This document shows, one piece after another, positions 52,015 through 61,048 of a stretch of DNA of 64,000 nucleotides; the stretch's first letter is position 1, and each line of letters opens with the position of its first letter. The DNA lies in contig NZ_FOFI01000003.1 of the NCBI RefSeq assembly GCF_900110605.1, positions 620,001 to 684,000 on the forward strand. The letters run 5' to 3'. The notes below the pieces were generated by a model that did not search any database, was not told the origin of the DNA, and was given only the letters and a program-made list of their open reading frames with translations. This DNA is from Epilithonimonas lactis (lineage in GTDB: Bacteria; Bacteroidota; Bacteroidia; Flavobacteriales; Weeksellaceae). Both the position numbers and the translations under genes were made by a program.

Positions 52015-53997
52015 CTATCGTTTAATACTTTGTTCTTTCACGTTATTTTTTTCGTGCTTGTTGTCTTGTTCCAAACCTTCTAAAGGCTTGTTGGTATTGA
52101 TTCTGTTCATATCAGAATCATACAGATTCAGATTTTTGTATTGCGGATTCAGCACCGCTTTGCCTTCTATTACTTTATCATCCAATTCAAATTTTACCTT
52201 CACGATATTTCCTTTTTCCAAAGATTTTATGGTACTTTCCTTCCATTCCGGCTTATCGAAGATCAGTTTGGATTTTTCTACGATCTGAGCCGTATCAACT
52301 CCATAATTTTTGTAAAAATTCTGGAAATTGTAATTTCCTTTTTCGGTTTTGGGTTCGTTAAAATTCAGTTTGGCAAATGCAGGTTCTATTTTTTCTGTTT
52401 TCGGATTGTGAAATTGTATTTTTACCGTACGCCCTTCCAAAAGGTTGACTGCTTCTTTAGCAGTAAATGTATTCACCCTGTTAACAGGAAAATTGTGGGA
52501 GATAACGTCGCCATTTGCTTTAGTGAGTTTAGCATTATAAAAATTCATAAAGACACTTCCATTTTCTATCTTATTGAATTTTAACGTGAATTCCATTTCA
52601 TTTCCGGGCATCGTTTTGTCGGAAGTGGTTTTAATTTCGAACTCTTTTTCGGGAGCATTAATTCCGTTTTCTAAATCTTTGTGCAGTTGTTCTCCTTCTC
52701 CGAAACCAAGATATTTTAATTGAAATTTCGGATACTGAGATGGTTCATATTCGTTCTGTGTTTCCATAATGTTTGGGGTTTGATTGTTAAATTTTATATC
52801 ATTCATTGTTAATATTCTGTTTCTTGAAAAAACATTTTCATCCAGATAATTTTTTAGAATTTCACCGCTATCCAATAATTCGTAGGATTCCCCATATAGC
52901 TGTTTTTCCAATAGGCCGAAAGCCAATTCGTATTTGTCATTTTTTGACAACGTATGACCATCAATAACATTTGGGATTGTGTCCATTTGTGCCTTTGTAA
53001 GAGAATAATCTCCATCTGTTGTTCCGAATTCCATTTTCTCTGAATAAGCTTTTCTTTGGCTCGCTGTGATCTGCAAGTTCTCCAGTATGAATTCGTTTTC
53101 TTTCATAAAGATCCTGTATTTGAGAATATCATTTTTTTCCTCTTCGGAAAGTTTCGGATAAAGATTATTTTGCACCGCTTTTGCTTTTAAGTCGTTTTCG
53201 ACATAGCTTTTGAATTCGTTCAAACTTTTTGGAGCATCATAAAAATCTCTCATACCTGTCCATTCTCGCCGACCGTACGGTAATGTATATTCCTGAGTTT
53301 GCAGATCATAGCTGTAATACCTATGACCGCTTGGACTCTTCAGCGAGCCACTCCCATCATCGTAATCGTTCCAGGTCCAGCCGTCCGGAAGGTCAGATGC
53401 AGGGGTTAAATTTTCTTCAAAGCCTTCATCTGAAAAAAAGTCTGCATTTTCTTCCAGATCAGTCATTTCAATTTGATGAACCCCTTCTAATGATAACTTT
53501 ACAGCTTCAACTTCATAATTTCGATAATGATGAGCTTGCTTTTCATCAATTTGCGTATAGGTCAATCCGGAACTTAAATCAGTTTTTTTCTCCAATTCCT
53601 GAGCCCAGAGATCAGAGAGAAATTTCTGTTTTATGGACTCATTACTTATAGCAATTTCAGTAGACTCCCTGTTATTTTGCAAAATCAAATGTTTATTGGC
53701 TAGTTGCTGCTTTTCAATAAATCTGACTAATTCAGCGGTAGTATTAAATTTATCCTCAATAGGGAAACCCTGATTTGAATTGAAAAATGTTTTCAATGTA
53801 AAATTTGAACCTTGAATAAATTCTTTTCCCTTAGATTGATGAATTGCCATAAACTTTTTCTCTCTATCGGTAAACAGCCTCTCTCCGTCCCGAAAAAACT
53901 GTTCAGGTGAAGTGTTTTCAATTTCCTTCACAAAATTTTTATAAGCCTTCGTTCTGGGAACTATATTCTTATCAAACCAGGTTAGATTGTCTTCCAT
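52015..53997 (-). CDS. Element-specific protein of unknown function (661 aa)
   Basis: Charged, mostly hydrophilic protein without a signal peptide or membrane helix. The ATG at 53997 is preferred over a GTG three codons upstream. A region at about residues 205-230 (LPDGWTWNDYDDGSGSLKSPSGHRYYSYDL) resembles a short substrate-binding module. The C-terminal third (PKFQLKYLGFGEGEQLHKDLENG onward) has repeated beta-strand patterns like those of other unknown proteins in flavobacterial conjugative elements. It starts 17 bases after the stop of the next upstream gene. No enzymatic motif was recognised. Confidence 0.75.
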   Translation of the reverse strand: MEDNLTWFDKNIVPRTKAYKNFVKEIENTSPEQFFRDGERLFTDREKKFMAIHQSKGKEFIQGSNFTLKTFFNSNQGFPIEDKFNTTAELVRFIEKQQLANKHLILQNNRESTEIAISNESIKQKFLSDLWAQELEKKTDLSSGLTYTQIDEKQAHHYRNYEVEAVKLSLEGVHQIEMTDLEENADFFSDEGFEENLTPASDLPDGWTWNDYDDGSGSLKSPSGHRYYSYDLQTQEYTLPYGRREWTGMRDFYDAPKSLNEFKSYVENDLKAKAVQNNLYPKLSEEEKNDILKYRIFMKENEFILENLQITASQRKAYSEKMEFGTTDGDYSLTKAQMDTIPNVIDGHTLSKNDKYELAFGLLEKQLYGESYELLDSGEILKNYLDENVFSRNRILTMNDIKFNNQTPNIMETQNEYEPSQYPKFQLKYLGFGEGEQLHKDLENGINAPEKEFEIKTTSDKTMPGNEMEFTLKFNKIENGSVFMNFYNAKLTKANGDVISHNFPVNRVNTFTAKEAVNLLEGRTVKIQFHNPKTEKIEPAFAKLNFNEPKTEKGNYNFQNFYKNYGVDTAQIVEKSKLIFDKPEWKESTIKSLEKGNIVKVKFELDDKVIEGKAVLNPQYKNLNLYDSDMNRINTNKPLEGLEQDNKHEKNNVKEQSIKR

Positions 53998-54014
53998 TTT
54001 TTCCACCTATTAAG

Positions 54015-54722
54015 CTATCTTCTAAAACCTCTTGACTTTGGTATTTCCTCGTCCTGCTCTTGGCTTTCCTCATCTCTCATTCGATTGGCATCCTGATAGA
54101 CATCAGGGTCGTTCACATTTAGTTGTAAATCTGATTTTTCCTGCTTTTGAGAGTGATTTTGCTTTTCAGAGATTCCAGCAACTGTATTAAATTCTTTGGA
54201 TACAATATTCAAATCATTCGTAATTTCTTTTGCCATTTCTGGGAACTGAACAATTTTATCTTGCAGAAAAGATTTAAGTTTTAGAAGTTCTGCTATGTAA
54301 CGGTTAAGTTCTTCTGTATTTTTTTTATCTGCAATAATTGCGGTCAATTCTCTTGCATTTTTAATGAAATCAAATTCAACTACTTTTTCGGTCTCTTTGT
54401 CAAAAATGAAAGCTTTTTTTTCGAAACTCAGTTCATTTTCAGATTTAGAAACATTCTTGACATCAGTATATTGAATATTATTTTTACTGTTTTCGAGGAT
54501 GTCAGAAATACTTTTATCTCTTTCCAAAAAGATGACCTTCAGTTTAGTATTATTATCAGTCAGCTGAAAAGTCGCCCTGTTTTTGTCGTGGTCTGCAACG
54601 ATGGTATATCCTTGCAGAAATTTCTGAACATCCTCTATATTTAGCTTTTTAGAGAAAGAATTATCCTCATTAATAATTCCGTATTTTTTCAGTTCATCGG
54701 TAGGTAAGGTTATGTTATTCAT
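54015..54722 (-). CDS. Element-specific protein of unknown function (235 aa)
   Basis: The N-terminus (ITLPTDELKKYGIINEDNSFSKKLNIEDVQKFLQG) recalls the small modules found in Bacteroidetes conjugative-element proteins, where similar segments precede DUF3945-type domains; I cannot confirm the family. The middle is helical and charged, and the tail is rich in Gln, Asp and Glu, ending in KSRGFRR. No membrane segment. The start overlaps the M23 peptidase stop by 8 bases, which ties it to the transfer operon. Confidence 0.72.
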   Translation of the reverse strand: MNNITLPTDELKKYGIINEDNSFSKKLNIEDVQKFLQGYTIVADHDKNRATFQLTDNNTKLKVIFLERDKSISDILENSKNNIQYTDVKNVSKSENELSFEKKAFIFDKETEKVVEFDFIKNARELTAIIADKKNTEELNRYIAELLKLKSFLQDKIVQFPEMAKEITNDLNIVSKEFNTVAGISEKQNHSQKQEKSDLQLNVNDPDVYQDANRMRDEESQEQDEEIPKSRGFRR

Positions 54723-55587
54723 TGTATGTTGCTATTAAATTGTTTACTTTTATGAGGTCATTTAAAAAATGAGAAGGATTGATGTTTTGTCCGAATTCTT
54801 TCACCGAAAAATGCAGATGTGGTCCTGTGGAGTTTCCGGTATTCCCGCTTTTTCCGATGACAAATCCAGCTTTTACTATTTCTCCAGCTCGATAATACAT
54901 TTCTGAAAGATGTAGATAGGAAGTTTCGAAACGGTTAAAATGTTTTACCTTTATGAAATTCCCTCCGCCTTTAGAATCCCAACCGGTTGCTGTAACAATT
55001 CCATCCATTACAGAATAGACATTCTCATAACTGGCTTTAAGGTCGATGCCGTTGTGCGTTTTTTTTGTTCCGAAAATAGGATGAGTTCTTGTCCCATAAG
55101 AAGATGTAATGGTGATCTTGTTTTTAAGAGGCATTACAATTTTTGAAAAAGATGCTGCAGGTTCGTCTACAAAATCATACGTTGTAAAAAAGTTTTGTTT
55201 TTTTGATGCTTTCTTTGTTTCTTCTACTCTATTTTGTGCTTGCAGCATCAAAGAATCTTTCAGTTTTTCAAACTCATTTTTTCGTATTTCTTTTACACTG
55301 CTATACTCTTTAATCAGTGTTTTCAGTGAATCTATTTGACTCGTTAACCACTTCGTCGAACCTTTGGTTTCATTTTTTAAATCTGATTTTGTGGTGATAT
55401 TTAAAACTTGCTTCCAAGATTTCTTAGCCTTCTTTTGTTTTACCGGATCTTCAATATTAGATTTTTCGGATACCTTTGGATTTTCAGATTTTTTCGGTAT
55501 TGTTGGTGTAATCGTATTGAATTGGGCAAAGCATAAGCAGCTGTAAAACAGCGCCATCAATGTAAATGTGTATTTTAGTTTTTTCAT
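54715..55587 (-). CDS. M23 family peptidoglycan endopeptidase of the transfer system
   Basis: About 290 residues from the ATG at 55587, which overlaps the coupling-protein stop by 1 base; an upstream in-frame ATG at 55611 lies inside that gene and would hide the signal peptide MKKLKYTFTLMALFYSCLCFAQ. A Lys-rich and coiled-coil stretch (about 25-145) precedes a LytM-type zinc peptidase domain. The ligands are in THPIFGTKKTHNGIDLKA (His, Asp) and GPHLHFSVKEFG (HxH). It probably opens the cell wall locally for assembly of the conjugation channel, in place of the lytic transglycosylase used by other T4SS. Confidence 0.88.
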   Translation of the reverse strand: MKKLKYTFTLMALFYSCLCFAQFNTITPTIPKKSENPKVSEKSNIEDPVKQKKAKKSWKQVLNITTKSDLKNETKGSTKWLTSQIDSLKTLIKEYSSVKEIRKNEFEKLKDSLMLQAQNRVEETKKASKKQNFFTTYDFVDEPAASFSKIVMPLKNKITITSSYGTRTHPIFGTKKTHNGIDLKASYENVYSVMDGIVTATGWDSKGGGNFIKVKHFNRFETSYLHLSEMYYRAGEIVKAGFVIGKSGNTGNSTGPHLHFSVKEFGQNINPSHFLNDLIKVNNLIATYNE

Positions 55588-55588
55588 T

Positions 55589-57580
55589 TTACGCAGCTTT
55601 AATATTTTCATTCACAATGAGTTCCACTTCTTTGTTGATCTTTCTAAAGTTGGTCATCAGCACTTCTTCTTTGCGGTTAACCCCTTTTTTATCTACAAAA
55701 GAGTAATAAGATGGCATTTTAACATAGTTTTTTTCTTCTTCTTGAATCGCTTTCATATCCAGGTTAATTTTACCACTAATTGCAGACGTTTTATATTCCT
55801 CAGCATCATTTTCTTCTCCCTGTGCGATCATTCCAACCATTTCTCCGGTTTTCAGAGCCGCAATTTTTCCGGCAGGAATCATATTGTCCATCTTTTCATT
55901 AATACTGGTGGTCGTCCCTTGCTGTGAAATTGATTGTGAGTATGATTTCTGTTTAATTTTCCCAAATAGTTTTTCCAACCAATCCAATGTATTTTTGTCT
56001 CTGGCAGAACCGGAAATAATATTTCCAACAATCGCAGAAATAGTATCTGCAACTTCTTTTTTGTAGAACTGTCTGAGCTGCGGAATTTCTTGTAATCCAA
56101 GCATTACAGCAACTTTATTGCTTCTTGCAGTGGCCACGATGTTATCAATTTTATGAATATAAATCGTCGGAAATTCGTCTGCGATAATTCCTCCCGGTAA
56201 ATTGTGCTTGGAATTGATCAATCTTAAAGTCCTGTTTAACACCGAGGAATAAAGGGCTGAGTTAATATCCTGTGTTCCCGGATCTGATGCTAATATGATA
56301 ATGGATGGATTTTCACGATCAGTAATCTTCAATTCCACTTCATCTCCCGAAAACACCCAAAAGCTTTCTTTAGTTGCCAATCGGGAAAGGAATATTTTCA
56401 AAGTTCCAATTTGTCCTTCCAGCTGATCAAACGCTTTGTTGTCATACGCCGTTTTGAAAGGCGAAAGCAAAGAGAAAATTTCTTCGTTGGTAAAAAGTGT
56501 GTCAAAAATTTCTTTATAACTGCGGTTCATAAAGGAAAGAATATGAGGCAGATCAGAATATTTTCCATTTTCAAATGTTGCAAAAAAATAAATACAGGAA
56601 GACAGAAAATTGATGGCGGATTGGGTAAAGAAAGCTTCAGAACCACCTCCGGAACTCGAACCTCCCTTCTGTAGAGATGAAACCATTGATTCTGCCATTT
56701 CCTGGGCTTCTGCTAAAGTTTGGATGTACTTTTTGTGAAATGGATTGACTCGTTTTGATTTTTCAACCTCTTTCAGATTAATGACGTGGAAATTGTAATC
56801 GTAGTCTGCTTCCTTACTTTTTTTCAACAAATAATGGTAGTATGCAATCTGTGCTAGATCAGGAAATTTAAAATCGTAGATGCAGAGACAGAAACCTTTT
56901 GCAATCATTTGTCTTATGGCAGGATTGATCACACCAAAAGATTTACCAGAACCTGGTGTTCCAATGACCATCGTTCCTCTAAAAGGATTGATGTTCATCC
57001 AACCTTTATTGCTTTTGTTTTTGTAACGGAACAAGTATGGAATATTGATTGTGACATCCGATGTTACCAATTCCTGATTTTGGTCGAAAGATTCTTCTTC
57101 AACATTCCATCGGTCTTTTCCCATTTTCTGCTGCATCAGTTTTGAAATACTATCTGCACCCATTTGAAGAATAACTGCCCCTAAAAAAGAAAGAACTGCA
57201 TAGATTCCCTGATAGAGATTAAATCCGGGAAACACTCTTGGAAGTTTTTCATTTCCTGCCTCATTCTGCCAAACCAGTGAAGAAAAAATCATCAGCAATC
57301 CCAAAATCATAGGAGCAATAATCTCTTTACTAATATTAAGGTCTTTCTTTTTCTTGGCTTTTGTTCCGACAGCCACTAATCCAATCAGAATCAATGTTGC
57401 AAATTTGGCATTGATAGGAGGGTAGATAAAACTCAACTTTGAAAAATTTTTCAACAAGTTTGATACTACCGGAACATTGGCATTAAGGTAGAAAAGCGAA
57501 GCACAATCGAGTGCTACGACTGCGTACACCGCTTTTTGTAGAAAGCCATAGATCTTTATTTGGTGTTGTTGCTCTTGCAT
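55589..57580 (-). CDS. Type IV coupling protein (TraG/VirD4-type, MobC-like) ATPase
   Basis: 663 residues. About four N-terminal membrane helices (residues 12-150) are followed by a cytoplasmic motor domain. Walker A is MVIGTPGSGKSFGVINP (about 205-220) and Walker B is GIIADEFPTIYIHKID (about 468). Further conserved blocks are LASDPGTQDIN and VAVMLGLQEIPQLRQFY. The protein hands the relaxosome and single-stranded DNA to the type IV secretion channel. It starts on the stop of the 118-residue gene (TAATG) and its own stop touches the M23 gene. In several Bacteroidetes elements this gene lies with the mob genes; here it sits after traN. Confidence 0.92.
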   Translation of the reverse strand: MQEQQHQIKIYGFLQKAVYAVVALDCASLFYLNANVPVVSNLLKNFSKLSFIYPPINAKFATLILIGLVAVGTKAKKKKDLNISKEIIAPMILGLLMIFSSLVWQNEAGNEKLPRVFPGFNLYQGIYAVLSFLGAVILQMGADSISKLMQQKMGKDRWNVEEESFDQNQELVTSDVTINIPYLFRYKNKSNKGWMNINPFRGTMVIGTPGSGKSFGVINPAIRQMIAKGFCLCIYDFKFPDLAQIAYYHYLLKKSKEADYDYNFHVINLKEVEKSKRVNPFHKKYIQTLAEAQEMAESMVSSLQKGGSSSGGGSEAFFTQSAINFLSSCIYFFATFENGKYSDLPHILSFMNRSYKEIFDTLFTNEEIFSLLSPFKTAYDNKAFDQLEGQIGTLKIFLSRLATKESFWVFSGDEVELKITDRENPSIIILASDPGTQDINSALYSSVLNRTLRLINSKHNLPGGIIADEFPTIYIHKIDNIVATARSNKVAVMLGLQEIPQLRQFYKKEVADTISAIVGNIISGSARDKNTLDWLEKLFGKIKQKSYSQSISQQGTTTSINEKMDNMIPAGKIAALKTGEMVGMIAQGEENDAEEYKTSAISGKINLDMKAIQEEEKNYVKMPSYYSFVDKKGVNRKEEVLMTNFRKINKEVELIVNENIKAA

Positions 57581-57936
57581 TAAGAATAATTTTCGAAATA
57601 TTGATTCAGTAATTTGTGTTCTTCCAGTAAACTATCGTGTAGCTTCTGTTGCCGTTCCTGCAAATTTTTATGATGTTCCTGTATTTTAACAAGTTTGGCA
57701 TTCAACAGATTCAATTTATTTATTAATTCATTTCCTCTTTTTTCGACACTCTCGATAATGTATGAGTGACCTGGCTCTTCAGATATTTTATCACACCAAT
57801 CTTTAAGGTTTAACACCCTTTTATAGGCAATGATAAATTCTTTTCGTTTTTTATAAATAATAATTATAGCAACAGAATGGTAGGTAAATAGTAATATCAC
57901 CAGTGCAAAACACAGCATAACTGTAAAATTTTCCAT
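57580..57936 (-). CDS. Small membrane protein with coiled coil, transfer operon
   Basis: 118 residues. One N-terminal membrane helix (about 5-28, VMLCFALVILLFTYHSVAIIII) is followed by a helical region with heptads (ELINKLNLLNAKLVKIQEH, LQERQQKLHDSLLEEHKLL). No known family. It lies between traN (10-base gap) and the coupling protein (1-base overlap), so it is probably an inner-membrane accessory of the coupling ATPase or of the channel. Confidence 0.72.
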   Translation of the reverse strand: MENFTVMLCFALVILLFTYHSVAIIIIYKKRKEFIIAYKRVLNLKDWCDKISEEPGHSYIIESVEKRGNELINKLNLLNAKLVKIQEHHKNLQERQQKLHDSLLEEHKLLNQYFENYS

Positions 57937-57946
57937 AGTCTTAATA

Positions 57947-58816
57947 TTAAAAGGTATCTGCTTTCAGAATATCTGAATAGTTGACTTTCATTTCTATGGT
58001 GCGCCCCGAGAGCTGTTCTTCAATCAAGCGAATCATCATCACTTTACTGTTTGGGTAAGTGAATTTTTTGAAAACATAAATATTCCTGAAATTTTTTCTG
58101 AAGTGTTTCTGCGGATTGAGCTGTAAAATGGGTGTTAGATCTACACTTTGGTTATTGGTGGCTTTGTGTATTTTTTTGTCTTCCAAGGAGAATTTCAAAT
58201 CCTCAATATCATAGTTCAGATTAGAATTATTCTTGATGGTCATATCTAAAAAAATATAAGCACTCATCACATAGACATTATTGAGCTGGAAGCTGAGTTT
58301 TAGATTTTTTTCTTCTCTAATCGGATTTTTTTCAGATTTTTTTCGAATAATATCCATCGAAAATTTTCTCAGTTCAAGATTAGAGAACACCATTTTATCA
58401 AATTCTACAGGCTGCATCGCTTCGGGCTGTATATGAATATTGGTAATCGTATTGAGGTTATCCTGATTTCTATGCACCACTTTATACTGTGCAATGAAAG
58501 ATTGTGCGACAACGGTAATGATCCCAATAGTATTTCCATTAACAAAAACGGAAGGTATATTGATTTTTCCTTTCTCGTCAGAATCAGGATGGTCTGTGAT
58601 CTTTATTCTGGCAATGTTTGTAGAAGGCAAATCTCCAGTCAGTTTTTCTGTTGACAAATCCACGTACTGAATGGGCTCAGGCGAGATAATATGCAGGTTG
58701 ATGCCTTCGGTAATTTCAATCTCAGGTAAATCGGAAACAATCTGTTCTTTGGTTGCAGTTTGAGCCGTGAAAAATTGAGCTGTGAATATTAAAAGGGTGT
58801 ATAATAAAGTTCTCAT
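57947..58816 (-). CDS. traN: Conjugative transposon protein TraN (DUF4138)
   Basis: 289 residues with a signal peptide (MRTLLYTLLIFTAQFFTAQ). A beta-rich mature protein with ITEGINLHIISPEPIQYVDLS near the start and PQKHFRKNFRNIYVFKKFTYPNSKVMMI toward the end fits TraN of Bacteroidetes conjugative elements. TraN is an envelope component of the mating apparatus, roughly in the place of a VirB9-type protein. It follows traM by 4 bases. Confidence 0.85.
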   Translation of the reverse strand: MRTLLYTLLIFTAQFFTAQTATKEQIVSDLPEIEITEGINLHIISPEPIQYVDLSTEKLTGDLPSTNIARIKITDHPDSDEKGKINIPSVFVNGNTIGIITVVAQSFIAQYKVVHRNQDNLNTITNIHIQPEAMQPVEFDKMVFSNLELRKFSMDIIRKKSEKNPIREEKNLKLSFQLNNVYVMSAYIFLDMTIKNNSNLNYDIEDLKFSLEDKKIHKATNNQSVDLTPILQLNPQKHFRKNFRNIYVFKKFTYPNSKVMMIRLIEEQLSGRTIEMKVNYSDILKADTF

Positions 58817-58820
58817 TGTT

Positions 58821-60035
58821 TTATTTTTTTTGTTGGTTTTGTGAATCTTTCAATTGATTTTCGTCGATCAAAAAGACATATGAGTTGTATTTCAGTTTTG
58901 CTTTATTTTCTTTGATCAGGTTGGCAATAGATTTAGATGTTGATGTAAACAGGCTGGATCCAATGCTTGAGAAAAATCCTTTTCCGCCCATATCCATCTG
59001 AGTTCCTTGTACTGAGTTACTTCCCATTTCCCGCATCATATCTCTGAAAACGCTTTGCGGAACGTACAATCCCTTCATCCCGTCAACATCATAAATCGAA
59101 AGATTGACAGGATAGATTTCTCCTTTTGTGAATACAGATACAATGTTGAGATTGACTCTCTGCATTGAAAATCCTGAGATTTGTCCGTATAATATCGAAC
59201 CTTTGATTATTTTTTTGTTCCCGACAAAGATGTCTTCCAACAATCGGAACCTAATCCTGCTTCCAAGAAAGCCTTTGTTATTTTCGTCAATGACCGCTTT
59301 GATAAAGCTGTTTTCTTTCTCCTTATAGAAAGCATTGAAACCACTGTTGATTCCGGATTTGCTCACATTGAAAGTTGAATTAAGAAAATCTTCCATTTTC
59401 TCTTTATTGGACTTCAGTTTTTGTTCTGCTGCGAGTTTACTTTGGTACTCAGGATCACGGGATTTTTCTAAAGAATCCATCACGAGCATTTGTTCTTTCA
59501 GATATTTTACAGGGTCTGGTTGGACACTTTGTGTCTTTTCTTTTGGTGTATCTGCGTATTTATCTTCTTGGTTCCCGTAAGATTTGTCATTCAGCATTTT
59601 AATGATTTCTGAAGACCTGTTGTAATCTTTGTCATCCCTCTGTGATTGATTTGGTTTGTAATACGAGGATTGATTTTCTTTTGCCTGGTATCTGTTTTGT
59701 CTTCCGTTTTCTGCTTTTAAGGAGTCAATTTTTCTTTTTTGGTCCAGTGACAATTGGTCATCATAGTTCAATAAACTATCTTCTTCTTTATCCAAACCAC
59801 CAAGCATCGTTCTGTTATCCTCTTTTTTGAAAAAAGCATCATACGCATCATTTTTGGTCATAATGGAATCTTGCGTATCGCCGAGTGATAGTGACAATTC
59901 TTTTGGTTTATTTTTTTCAGAAGTATCTTCTTTGAGAAACTGTGCTCCTACGTAGCCGAAAAGAAAAAGAAATGGCAGAGCCAAAAGAGGCAGAACATAT
60001 TTTTTTTCTTTAAAATTTATTTTTTTAATGTCCAT
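58821..60035 (-). CDS. traM: Conjugative transposon protein TraM (VirB10-like)
   Basis: 404 residues. One N-terminal membrane helix (LPLLALPFLFLFGYVGAQFL) is followed by a long Lys/Asp/Ser/Gln-rich periplasmic spacer (about 40-210). The C-terminal domain is like VirB10/TrbI: SRIRFRLLEDIFVGNKKIIKGSILYG, FTKGEIYPVNLSIYDVDGMKGLYVP, then a Gly/Met/Ser segment. VirB10-type proteins span the envelope and gate the channel. The start overlaps the upstream small gene by 11 bases. Confidence 0.9.
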   Translation of the reverse strand: MDIKKINFKEKKYVLPLLALPFLFLFGYVGAQFLKEDTSEKNKPKELSLSLGDTQDSIMTKNDAYDAFFKKEDNRTMLGGLDKEEDSLLNYDDQLSLDQKRKIDSLKAENGRQNRYQAKENQSSYYKPNQSQRDDKDYNRSSEIIKMLNDKSYGNQEDKYADTPKEKTQSVQPDPVKYLKEQMLVMDSLEKSRDPEYQSKLAAEQKLKSNKEKMEDFLNSTFNVSKSGINSGFNAFYKEKENSFIKAVIDENNKGFLGSRIRFRLLEDIFVGNKKIIKGSILYGQISGFSMQRVNLNIVSVFTKGEIYPVNLSIYDVDGMKGLYVPQSVFRDMMREMGSNSVQGTQMDMGGKGFFSSIGSSLFTSTSKSIANLIKENKAKLKYNSYVFLIDENQLKDSQNQQKK

Positions 60036-60378
60036 TTTTTAATTTTTGGTATTGGTTGAACAAGTAGTCAATTCGTAAACTGTCTTCTTTTTTCAGTGCG
60101 TTTTTGTCTCTTTTCACTTTTAAAGTTTTCAGTTCTTGTACTATTTTTTCCATCTCTTTATCATTGTTGACAGATAGATTTTGACTCGACTTATTTTTAG
60201 AATAGAGAACCGGAGGTCTTATTTTAAATGCTGTTTCGGAAGGGAAAAAGATACCTTGAATTAGAGACCCTATAAATGAAACCGACAGTAGAATCATTGA
60301 ATACGTGAAGAATTTCTTTGGATTTTGAACTGCCCACTGCAGCCATTTCTGACCCTTTTGTTTTAATGTAGTTTCCAT
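60025..60378 (-). CDS. Small inner-membrane transfer protein (TraL-like position)
   Basis: 117 residues: one membrane helix (about 22-42, FTYSMILLSVSFIGSLIQGIF), then a charged helix ending in LFNQYQKLKNGH. It lies between traK (1-base gap) and traM (11-base overlap), where TraL is found in Bacteroidetes elements. The sequence itself has no diagnostic motif, so the name is positional. Confidence 0.7.
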   Translation of the reverse strand: METTLKQKGQKWLQWAVQNPKKFFTYSMILLSVSFIGSLIQGIFFPSETAFKIRPPVLYSKNKSSQNLSVNNDKEMEKIVQELKTLKVKRDKNALKKEDSLRIDYLFNQYQKLKNGH

Positions 60379-60379
60379 T

Positions 60380-60994
60380 TTAGTAAGAATTTTTATTTTG
60401 ATTGGACAGTTCCTCGTTATTGATGATTCGCCAGTTTTTAAGAATCACACCGTGAGGATTATTGGGACTTCTGATGATGTCTTCAAAGAAACCTTCGGTG
60501 ATGAGCTTCCTCGTAATGACAGAAGATTTTCTTGTGATCATCTGCTTACCGAAAAAGCTAAATTTCTTTTGTTCCATACTAAGCGTAATCGAATCGGTAT
60601 GGATACTGACCATCGAACTGGAAGCTATTATTTGATTGTAAAATCCTTTTTCCCTTAGGTTCGTATATTCCTTTTTTCCGCTGTCATCAATAAGATACAA
60701 TGACTTTTGAATATTATCCTTGATATAGGTATCATCGGGAGCGAGTGTGAAAAACAATCTGTGGAATAATTCAATTTGAGCTTTATATTCAACAGGTCGG
60801 TTCAGCAGGACATCAGTCTGCTTGGCAAGAACCGGAACGCCATTGTCTAAAATGTAAATTGATTTTCTGGAATCCTCGATCATTCTGTATGCAAAGAAAA
60901 ATCCGGCAATGACAATGAAAACAGCAAAAGCAATGGTGGATAAAGAAATGACCTTGTTGATCTTGATTCTTTGTTCTATATTTTTGATAAGCAT
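60380..60994 (-). CDS. traK: Conjugative transposon protein TraK (VirB8-like)
   Basis: 204 residues. A short cytoplasmic N-terminus (MLIKNIEQRIKINKVI) and one membrane helix (about 18-40) are followed by a periplasmic domain with KAQIELFHRLFFTLAPDDTYIKDNIQKSLYLIDDSGK and the end EDIIRSPNNPHGVILKNWRIINNEEL. This matches TraK of Bacteroidetes, which has the VirB8/NTF2-like fold and links inner-membrane parts of the channel. It follows traJ by about 54 bases, without an obvious terminator between them. Confidence 0.9.
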   Translation of the reverse strand: MLIKNIEQRIKINKVISLSTIAFAVFIVIAGFFFAYRMIEDSRKSIYILDNGVPVLAKQTDVLLNRPVEYKAQIELFHRLFFTLAPDDTYIKDNIQKSLYLIDDSGKKEYTNLREKGFYNQIIASSSMVSIHTDSITLSMEQKKFSFFGKQMITRKSSVITRKLITEGFFEDIIRSPNNPHGVILKNWRIINNEELSNQNKNSY

Positions 60995-61048
60995 CTTTAT
61001 TTTAGTTGTTGGTTGATAATGTTTGGTTGTTGGTCATTCGTACAACAT

